Shown here one piece after another: positions 55,578-64,000 of a stretch of DNA of 64,000 bases (position 1 is its first letter; each line of letters starts with the position of its first letter). The translations under genes were made by a program, and so were the position numbers. The DNA comes from Saussurea involucrata (taxonomy: Eukaryota > Streptophyta > Magnoliopsida > Asterales > Asteraceae), in NCBI GenBank assembly GCA_033807775.1, contig CM066320.1, forward strand, positions 182,701,784 to 182,765,783, given 5' to 3'. Under the pieces are notes generated by a model, which did not search any database, was not told the DNA's origin, and was given only the letters and a program-made list of their open reading frames with translations.

Positions 55578-55710
55578 ATGGCTGGGAGAACGTTGAGGAA
55601 TAGGTCAGCAAGATCCCTGAGGGATAGATCGAGCTCCATTGTTTGGGAGGTGTCGTGTAAGATCATTTATGATGTGATGTATGTATGCACCAAGAGAGGA
55701 AATGTTGTAT
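55578..55710 (+). pseudogene. gag-start remnant of LARD D
   Basis: The ATG opens M-A-G-R-T-L-R-N-R-S-A-R-S-L-R, then a ~42-codon frame ends at TAG. The first residues match the start of gag in A (allowing for its frameshift) and F, including an Arg-rich stretch, so this is a fossil gag N-terminus kept in a protein-less element. Confidence 0.55.
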
Positions 55711-58700
55711 AGAATGTTATGAGTCATCTAGAGGTAACTCTTCGAGGATTCGAAGGGGATGGATGTTGAGTTTGAGTAAGACTCCTGCTTCAGGAGAGCC
55801 CCAGTTCATGAGATTGCAAAGTAGATCAGTTCGGATGATAAGGAAGGACAGGATCGAAATCTTGAAAGTGTCAATGGAGTCCTGACTTCTTAGTCGAGCT
55901 TTTCAATGGCAGGATAAAGAAATTAAGATACCTATAGTGAGTTGAAAGCATGTAGAAGTAGAAAGTTAGATAGTTGATGAAAACGAAATAGTATGAAATG
56001 GTTGAGTAAGTGAGATGTGGAAAGCGTGTTCAGCAAGTTATTGCATGACCGAAAGGGCGACCATTGGTCGTAGGTGGAGTGTCAAGGATAAGTTGCGTAA
56101 GTAAAACGGTTGACCTTGTTAGGGTGAGTAGCCTTCAATTGCAAGTAGAGTCTCATGCATGGCGTTCTTTTTGTAACATGAAATTTTCACGATTTAAGTT
56201 AAATGTTTAAATATAAATTTCGATCGAAAATGAATCAGAATGTGCACGCGTATGTTTAAAGAAAAGGTGATTTCATTCACATTGCACATTGAAATTTTGA
56301 GGCTGACGATTCGCAAAGTATTTCACACTTTTCATGACAAGTTAAATTGTTACAAAAAGGTCGAGAAACCATTTGTCAGCAAAACTTTTACAATTAAAAT
56401 GAGTTTTAACTTATTGTTATCATACAAAAGGGTGTGAGAACCGACCGGTTTACTTGGTGTCGGTAATTTCTTTCGGAACTGTGTCGTATGAAAAGATTTT
56501 CATTCAGTATATTACTGTCGTAATCACTTCGTTCGGATTGAGTAAGATTGAAGTTCACGGGAAGATGCATGCAAACGATTCTCGAATCGTTGTGCAGGGC
56601 ATTGAAGTTATAAGAGGGATGGGGTCATGTGTACCCAAGTGTTTTCAAATGTTGTTTATTTAAAATGATGAAATGTACGAAAAGATTTATTTACTGTATT
56701 GTCATGCATGAAGGCTATGAACCCGCTAGGCCGTAGAGTATTACATTTTATGCTAAGGAAGAACTCCGAGAGCGGAGAGGCGTTGGACAAGTCAGGGAAG
56801 AACGTATTTAGTTTTGGTATATGTGTTTAAGAGGAGAGTTGGACCTTGGAAGATCCAGGAATGGATTATAGTGTCGGGTGTATGAGGGTTTGTACCCTTG
56901 CTCGGTGACTGAGAACACAAATGCCGAGGGACGATGGTGTCTGGGGGAAGGACTATAAGTCATCAAGTTGTTGGTTTTAGCAACTCTTTATGAGTAGTGT
57001 TGTGAGGCAGAAATGAAAGGTCCGATGTGGGATTGAATTTTGAGGTGAGCTTGTAATTTTGCTGCTACATGAGTAAGTTTTGGAATAAGGGCGACGGATT
57101 ATGAGGTAAATTATGATGTGTTGGGAGGAATAAGTCCTGTAAGGAACCCATGTTAAAGAAAAGGTTGAGAAAGTAGTTACAAGTTGACTTTTGTTGTTGA
57201 AGTAGGCAACGGTGTATGTTGTCCGAAGCCGAAGACTCAAACCAGAAGAGTGTAAGTTGATAGAATGTCTTGTAGAGGTGTTAAATTAGTAGGAGACTGT
57301 TGTTGTTGTTGATTAAGCGTTCTATCTACAAGGTAAGGAGGGTTCGTAGAAGGATAAGGTGTGTAACACAAGTGGAGTGAGTGTAGACTATATCAGTCAG
57401 TAAGAAAATGTGTTGTTTCTATGAAAGGGCTCGAATCGTAAAGAACTAGCTAGAATAGTTGTGTCTGAGCCAATTTGAGAACTCGTGAGTTTTAGTTCAA
57501 CAAGTTGGGAGAGGACTAAGTAGCGAGGTTGACTCGAGCATGTATTTAGAAGAATATGTAGGCAAGGTCGAATAGTGTGTTTAATCATGAGAAATTTTGG
57601 TTTTCAATGTGATGTTATGGACAAGGAGTGTACGGATGTGTAGTGACAGTAATGGTCGAACTAAATGTGCCAGCTAGTGTCGTAGTGATGTGATGATAGG
57701 GAGAGAGGAAGCATCAGATAGAAGCCTTTTTGGGGTCTTGGTTGAGGTGTGCGATTTGTTAACCATACTGATGGAGCACGTAGGATGTAAGTTGACGTTG
57801 TGGTATGATTATGTTCGGGACAGAATGACGGAGTGATGGTGAGCGGTTACCCAAAGGAGAAACCAAGTGTTTGTAGTTGTAATAATCGCTAAGTAAGTAT
57901 ATTCTTGAAATCACTGGAAGTTTAAAGAAGATGAGGTATGGGTTAGTCCAAAGTGTGGTATAGGAGATGCGAAAATTTTAAAGAACATAGATTATTTCTT
58001 ATGTGTGAAAGAATGATCCTAGAAGGAAATAGTTGGGGATTTGGTTATGTCTAATGAATGACATGACGATGATTATGGGTTGGAGTTGTAGTATGATCAT
58101 AGGTTGATTTGAAATGTCATGTTAGATATATATAAGCCTTTGATTGGTTGTTAAAATTTTATGAATTTGTTAAGTAATGACATTTATTTGTTATTTTAGG
58201 ACGTGTTATGATTCTATCGAGATTCTTACTAAGTACTGATAAGGGAGAATAGATTTGTTAAAGTGAGAAGTTGGTAGTAGTATGATGGAATAAGTAATCT
58301 TCAATTATTTTAAATATTGTAGATTGTTGGGATACTCGGTGGGAGTAGTTAATTAAGGAATCAGTTTCGACTGATGGATTTTTGTGAATATCAAAATAGC
58401 GAGATGTTGATATTAAGTTATTAATTATGATTTATAAGATGGATTACGAGAATTCTAGAGGAAGTGTTATTGAGAATGACACTGATCGTTAACGAATTAT
58501 TTAAGGTAAACCTAAGAAGAAAGTCGGGGTGACTTTATATAAAGATATCAAATTTGTTATGGTCATTATGGTTAGTCGAAAGAATTATGGAACCCGAGTT
58601 TCGTGGTGTTCCTGAAGTGATAGATTTGATAGGAAGATGAAAAGTAAGATGATCGTGTTTTCCTGTTATAAGCAGAGATTGTGAGTTTAATCAGAGTTGC

Positions 58701-58828
58701 GCAGCGAAAGCATGGAGTTATGTTGTTATTGTTTTGTTATTAGAAAGATTTATTCCGAGAGTTGAAATTTAAGTTTTGGTAATTAATTGCACCGATTATT
58801 ATTAGAGCGAATTCCGGGACGGAATTCT
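55711..58828 (+). other. non-coding internal region of LARD D
   Basis: It contains the inverted repeat AACGATTC-TC-GAATCGTT at 56574-56591 and the block GTCATGCATGAAGGCTATGA at 56701. It aligns with the complement of F and E over long blocks (for example 56040-56180 with 21120-21270). No protein domain recognised. Confidence 0.7.
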
Positions 58829-58844
58829 GTTAAGGAGGGGAGGT
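58829..58844 (+). promoter_or_regulatory. polypurine tract of element D
   Basis: GTTAAGGAGGGGAGGT immediately before the 3' LTR. Confidence 0.8.
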
Positions 58845-60611
58845 TGTAATAACCCAAAATGAAGTATTGTGATTTAAATGAAAGCTAAGGTGTAAAATTT
58901 GTGTAGTGAAAAGTATGAGGGTAAAAAGTGAAACATGGAAAATTAATTCCCTTGTTTTGGTGCGCCACTTTTGTGAAGAGAATTAGAAAAACAATTAGGG
59001 TTGGTGTGTGTGCTGCACATCAAGAATGAAAGACAGGGAAAAAAAGAATTAAATGGTCCTCTGTGTGTGTATGTTGTACATCGATGAGAGGAAAGAAGAG
59101 AGAGTTAAATGAAGAGTATGGGTGTGTTTTGTATTCGTTGTGTGTGTGCCGAGAAGATAGAGGCAGCAAGAGAAAGAGGCAGCAGAGATAGAGACATCGA
59201 GAGAAAGAATTAGTGGGAAGCTTGACATCAAAATCGTGAAGAGAAGCATTCATGATTTTTGGTAAGTAATTCATCCTTTAATGTTGTTTCTTGCAAACAA
59301 TTAGCTAGATAAGTTAAATTCCTATTTGTATTTCATGTTTAGCTATGATAATGTATAAGAACACGGTGGAGGGTTTTGGTTTACGAATGGGATAGCTAAC
59401 TATTGAAATCGATCGAGTAGGGATTTTTGCTGGTTAAGGAATAAAATGGAACAAATGAGTAAGAATGTTGTGGTAAATCCTTGCTAATCGATTTAGTGGT
59501 TAGGAAGAAATTTGTCGGGCGCAAAGGGCACCAGGAACTGGCGCAAACCAGGCTGGCGCAAACCCGACTTAGCCACCAGCCGATACCGAGACTTGGGCCG
59601 ATTAGTTTGTTGGGCCGGATGTCGTGTTGGACTGGAAGTTACTTGGGCCGAGAGATGCTCTTGTGAACTTAGAGTTATTTTGGGCTTAACATATATATAG
59701 AAGAGATCCCCTAACTAGTTAACGATCCATAGATACTTTAGAGACCGAGTTAAGAGGAGGAATTCAGGATAAAGATTGAGTTGCATCTAATCAATTCTTA
59801 AATTAAATATTAGGTGTTCGGACGGAACGAGACACGAGGTTAGAAAGGAAATTGCTATCAGGTGAGTTCTCTCAACCCTTTTTATGACGTACTCAATTTT
59901 TACTGAAATGGTTTCTTTACAAGTATGATTTGATTTATAAAGTTTTGCATGTTTCCATGAACCGTACGTTTATTTATCGCATGAAATGATTGGTTAAGGT
60001 TTTCCTTAATGTGAATTTCAAAGTGTTATATGCATGCTATGTGGAGTCGGTTTACACGGTGGGGTCAGGGTACCAGGGGATTTGATAATCCCTTGGGCAT
60101 ATGGAGGTTAGCTTGTAGGTGGAATTCATTTCCCCTACATGAAGGAACAGGGGGTCCATTTGGGCTCAGGTGTAGACGAGAGGGTGTCCGTTAGGCCCCG
60201 ATCGGGATAGCTTATGCGATCCCTGAACCCTGTGTTTAACCTTGTATGAAGGAAATGTGAAGGATGAGAACTTTTAAATGAAATGATTCTATTCTGTATT
60301 ACATGTTTTATGGAGGGAATTCACTAGACCTTTCGGTCTAACCCTCGCTTTTCAAAAACTAAACCATTTTCATGTAAGCGTATAGCGGGTTCTCCTAATA
60401 AGAACTGAGAGTTGGCGTGGAGGTTGAGCAGCTTAGAGCGGCTCCAAGTTTTGCCTATGATGACTATAGTTAGTGCTCGGCTGTGGATTTAGAGACTTCC
60501 GCTGTCGTTTTTGTTTAGCATGTATTAGTGATGATATAAAGACAAGCTTTATTATGTAATCTGAATACTTATTTTATGGCATTGCATGTTTATGAAAAGT
60601 GGGACGTTACA
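58845..60611 (+). repeat. 3' LTR of element D
   Basis: 1767 bp. Compared with the 5' LTR it has an extra ~20 bp near 59600 (GATTAGTTTGTTGGGCCG) and scattered substitutions. Confidence 0.92.
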
Positions 60612-60733
60612 AATAGACTGTAATAACCGGGTTTCATTTAGTCATTAATTGGGAAATTTTGGAGGAATTTTCGAATTTAAAAGTTGTGTGGTCTAAGTGT
60701 AAGAAATTAAAAGTTTGGTGTTTATAGAGAAGG

Positions 60734-60742
60734 TATATAAAG
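60734..60742 (+). promoter_or_regulatory. TATA box of LTR G
   Basis: TATATAAAG about 115 bp into the LTR, followed by AAAACCCTAA. Same placement as in E and B. Confidence 0.55.
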
Positions 60743-61123
60743 AATAAGGAAAACCCTAATTGCTCATTTAGCATTTGTCTAGTGTGTGTTGTGTGTGTGG
60801 CTGGGAGAAGGAGCAAGGAAAGGGTTTTGGTATTTGAGGAAGAAAAGTGACGATTCCAGCTGAGTTTTTGGAAGGACTCTTGAATCAGCAATCATTCAGG
60901 TAAATCAACCCTATCTCTCTTCAAGTTAGTGTGTGTGTTTTATGAGGATTTGGAGAAGAAACATGGATTTTGTGGGTTTAGTGTGATTCCTAATTAAATC
61001 TGTTTAAGAGGTGTTGTAGTTTGGGAAATGGGTATCTATCGACCCATATTGCTAATCTGGAGGTGTTGAGGGAATTAGGATAAGAGACATAATACTTCCC
61101 TGCGTTTTTAAGTTTTCTCGTAG

Positions 61124-61345
61124 CGTCCGGAAACCCTCAAGTCAGGGTGGTGTCCGGATGAGAGATGTGTCCGGGTAGAATTTTGGCAGCAGTTTCCGGT
61201 AGTTAACCGGAAACCTTTGTGGGTCTGGATAATTTTGGTTGTCCGGATAGATTGTCCGAATAGCCTTGGGTGTCCGGGTAGGTTGTCCGGATAGCTCTGG
61301 TTGTCCGGATAGTTTTGACTATCCGGATACAGTGTCCGGAAAGTG
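61124..61345 (+). repeat. TCCGGA-rich array in LTR G
   Basis: About a dozen (T/C)CCGGA cores with GTCCGGATAG(C/T)TTTG-type units. Confidence 0.75.
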
Positions 61346-62071
61346 TGGTATGACATAGTAGTGCAGACTGATAGTCCGAGGGGCAATCTGTGTAAGTGTG
61401 TATTTCCATCAAGTGGCTTATCGTGGTAGTATGTACCCTTATAGGTACGGTTGAAGGGAGAGCTCTTCTAGTAAGAGGATTAAGCGGGACGACAGGTGAG
61501 TATTCTGATCTTAATCCTTTTTAAATGTGGAACTTTATGCATGTTCACATTGGTAAATGCTCGTACTATTCTTTTAACCTTGCATGGAAAGTGTGATTTA
61601 ATTGTGTGGATACAAACTGCTTTTATTTCAAAGCGAATAGTAAGTGTGTGACAATATGTGTGGTTTAAATATGTGGGACCATGCTCTGGCTTTGGTGTTA
61701 AATGGGGATGTGTCCCATATGGTTTGATATATGAATCCTTATGCATAATTAATGGTAAGAGTTCATTTGCTTATGAATGAAAAGTGTGATTTAATCGTGT
61801 GGACCTAAACTACTTTCGTGTGGACGAGCTATGGCCTTGTGTGAGATGGGGGTGTGTCCCATATGGTGTGATATATGAATGTGTTTCATATATGGGTGGT
61901 GTGTGCCCCTTTTTACGCTGTCACGGTGTGTGTGATCATAGCGTGTACCATTAGTTCGTCATAGTGTGCTGATCATTATATGTGTTCCTATCAAGTGTTG
62001 TACAATCATTTCTTACTGAAAGTTTTTCCATAAACTGTATTATTGTGGTGTGGCTTTAGAGGGAACTCACT

Positions 62072-62085
62072 AGACCTCATGGTCT
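62072..62085 (+). promoter_or_regulatory. conserved LTR hairpin AGACC-TCAT-GGTCT (G)
   Basis: Stem as in the other families and the same TCAT loop as B. CAGGTAAGC follows about 30 nt downstream. Confidence 0.55.
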
Positions 62086-62351
62086 AACCCTCGCTTTTCA
62101 TAACTAAAACCTTTCAGGTAAGCATGTAGTCGAAAGCTTGCTTAGGAGTTGGCAAGGCTGGAGGCGGAAGTTGCATATAGAAGGATTAGAGAGCCTCCTT
62201 TTTTCCTTGTAGTTACGATCTCAGCTGTAGTTAGGGTTATTTCCACAAACCCAGTTTGTAAGTTGTTAATGTATTACATTGAGCCATTTTTGGCGTTTTA
62301 ATTTAAAGATATAGCTTTTGGGCATGATAGTTTGGATCGGGTTGTTACAGT

Positions 62352-62364
62352 TGGTATCAGAGCC
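62352..62364 (+). promoter_or_regulatory. primer-binding site of element G
   Basis: TGGTATCAGAGCC, 2 nt inside the LTR. Confidence 0.9.
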
Positions 62365-62506
62365 CTAGTTTAAGGGATTTAGGTGACCGGATGGGCCTGA
62401 ACATAAACTATGGAGTAGGAGGACACAGCTGAGATATAGGAAGCCTTTAGGGAATACCTTAACCAATGAGAATTTAGGACGATGGTAGTGAGGACTCTCA
62501 TGTAAG

Positions 62507-62548
62507 GTAAATTGAAATCACATCTGGCCAATGTCATTATGAATTTAC
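62507..62548 (+). promoter_or_regulatory. leader stem-loop with TGGCCA apex, element G
   Basis: Outer arms are GTAAATT and AATTTAC: the G-C pair of the other families is replaced by A-T on both sides, so pairing is kept by a double change. The inner arms AATCACAT/ATGTCATT carry one mismatch. The TGGCCA tip is unchanged. Confidence 0.6.
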
Positions 62549-64000
62549 AGGTGCATGGGTGTGCTTGCTTATCGTTGATCTGATTTTGGTAGTGTGTGGA
62601 GTGTGGTGGATTGAGTGTGGGAATAACAGTAGTGTGTGGAGTGTGGTGATTAGTGTGTAAAGTTTAACCTTGTCATTATGGCAACGGTTTAGTGTGTTGT
62701 GCAGATCATTCTTGGTGTGATTGATGATACTTTCTAGAAGAAGCATTGTTTGAATGTTCGGTGTGAGTGTCCATGTGAAGTAGAACCTTTAGGGTTCTTA
62801 AGGAAAATAATTGATTTGAGGTGAGCTCCTAATCTCTGATGAGTTTTCTGGGAGTTCCCGAGGTCGGTGAATTGAGATCTTGAGAGTTTCAGCTCGAGGA
62901 TCGGATGATAGAGATGTGCTTCCTTACTCTCTAGTTAGTGGAAGAGTGACAAGGGTGGTTGAGAGATGTTAGATGTATGGATTGGTAATACTAGAATTGG
63001 TAAACCTATTTGGGGTCTAAGTGAAGCCGTATATTTTACAAATTAGTGGTCAGGTGGTAACTGTGAGGTTGGAGCATCCAAGTGTGTGGGGAAGTACCAG
63101 TATCGAAGGTTGTTTCAAATGTAAGGAACCTAATGGGTTGGTTGGGAGTAGGGTGTCGGCGTTGATGTGCTGTAACTGCAAACGGTTGACCTTGCTCGAG
63201 CGAATAGCCCTCAATGTAAAGCGAGTCATGCATTGTGTTTTCAAAACAAGTTGCGTAAATCCTTCAGGTCAGAATGTGTGAGTGTGTGTGCGTGCCTTGT
63301 AAACTTCTGATTTTGAAAATGAGTTGGCATGTGCAAATGTGCGCTTGAAGGAAAAGATAAATTTATTTACGTAGTGTGATAAATTTCGAATTTGGAGAAA
63401 TAATGAACTATTGCACTTCTTTATGAGTGAGTTAAACCTTGTTGTATAAATCATAACAACACTTGATCGTCTGGTTTTATGGGTGAAAACGATGTGAACG
63501 CGTTTTCGACATATCGGCGAGTGTGTGAGTCGGTTGACCATCCCAGCGTGTACGATTTTGCTGTACTTTTGAAATTTTGCACAAAGAGAGTCAATGTGTA
63601 CACTTTCAGTAGATGGAGCAGGTTACGAGATGTCATGGGTAGCGTGTGGGCGATCCTTGAGATTAGTGTGTGTGTGTGTGGTTGTTCTTTATGAGGGTGT
63701 CGTGTCTTGCATATCAAACCTTGTTTTGTGGATTATTCGAGTATGTAAAACGATTTAAATCATTGTGTTGTCATGCATGGAGGCTATGAGTTCGCTAAGT
63801 GGTAAGAGATATTGCACTTAATAATGTGCAAAGTTCCGAGGGTGGGAAATGCGGTTGAGACGTCGATGGTCGTTTGTGGCCCTAGAGTTACCGTTTAGAG
63901 AGGGTGGCGTCTAACTGTAGTCTCAGTCTTTGACTTTAGTTATGCTTGTGTGATGGTGGTCTTTTCTTTTGTTTGGTAAGTTGACGTGTAGCTGACGGCG

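Larger units (their letters stand above)
45874..60611 (+). mobile_element. LTR element D, LARD with element E inserted
   Basis: Plus-strand element with LTRs at 45874-47623 and 58845-60611 and a perfect AATAG duplication (45869-45873 and 60612-60616). Without nested element E the internal region is about 3.6 kb, starts with the Met-tRNA PBS and ends with a polypurine tract. It has no protein domains beyond a ~42-codon gag-start remnant. It inserted 2 bp to the left of the first base of element G. Confidence 0.92.
60619..62349 (+). repeat. 5' LTR of element G
   Basis: 1731 bp from TGTAATAACCGGG to GGTTGTTACA. It contains a TATA box (60734-60742), a TCCGGA array (61124-61345) and a hairpin (62072-62085). 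Confidence 0.88.
60619..64000 (+). mobile_element. LTR element G, 5' part, runs off the window
   Basis: LTR at 60619-62349 followed by a Met-tRNA PBS and at least 1.65 kb of internal sequence. The internal part shares blocks with D, E and F (CAAACGGTTGACCTTGCTCG near 63179, GTCATGCATGGAGGCTATGA near 63770) and shows no protein domain so far. The 3' end and any coding region lie outside the window. Confidence 0.85.

Overview
This window is repeat-rich plant nuclear DNA, and I see no intact ordinary host gene in it. The evidence for a flowering plant is a Tekay/Del-type Ty3/gypsy chromovirus with a C-terminal chromodomain, primer-binding sites matching plant initiator-Met tRNA, a GASA/Snakin-type cysteine-rich coding region, Helitrons ending in CTAG, long-TIR Mutator-like elements and many palindromic MITEs. 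A eudicot, perhaps Asteraceae, is my guess; nothing here proves the family.

Layout. 1-1466: AT-rich DNA with a hAT-like MITE. 1467-9664: element A, an almost complete minus-strand gypsy element whose gag-pol is broken by frameshifts and nonsense codons. 9805-10620: an eroded LTR fragment. 11391-13646: a MITE-like stretch, then a 5'-truncated LINE ending in poly(A). 13665-15547: a Mutator-like element with ~200-bp TIRs and a near-perfect 9-bp target duplication; it carries a GASA-like coding region and two further foldback elements nested one inside the other. 16068-23683: element F, a minus-strand LTR element with no coding capacity (LARD) and target duplication GTATA. 23698-39785: three Helitron-like elements joined head to tail. 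The third is split by array B (29261-38069), an LTR-internal-LTR-internal-LTR structure with one CTAAC duplication, itself containing an opposite-strand truncated LTR (C). 39786-45868: small DNA elements, including palindromic MITEs, a second MULE-like element, a possible fourth Helitron and a LINE 3' end. 45874-60611: element D (plus strand, LARD, duplication AATAG), with element E (minus strand, LARD, duplication GATTG) inside its leader. 60619-64000: element G, starting 2 bp beyond D and running off the window.

How they relate. The LTR elements have different LTRs, but where a part is present it follows one plan: TATA box, CCCTAGGG, GGCGGC leader, a tandem-repeat zone (often TCCGGA-rich), a short hairpin followed by CAGGTAAGC, the Met-tRNA PBS, and a 43-nt stem-loop with a TGGCCA palindrome at its apex. 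A, D, E and F also share a gag start region resembling ATGGCTGGGAGA. Only A retains gag, protease, RT, RNase H, integrase and chromodomain; B keeps gag and part of protease; D, E, F and the visible part of G have no recognisable proteins. The two hairpins keep their pairing while bases change, so they are the best candidates for RNA signals that let protein-less elements use proteins made by A-like relatives. That mobilisation model is inference.
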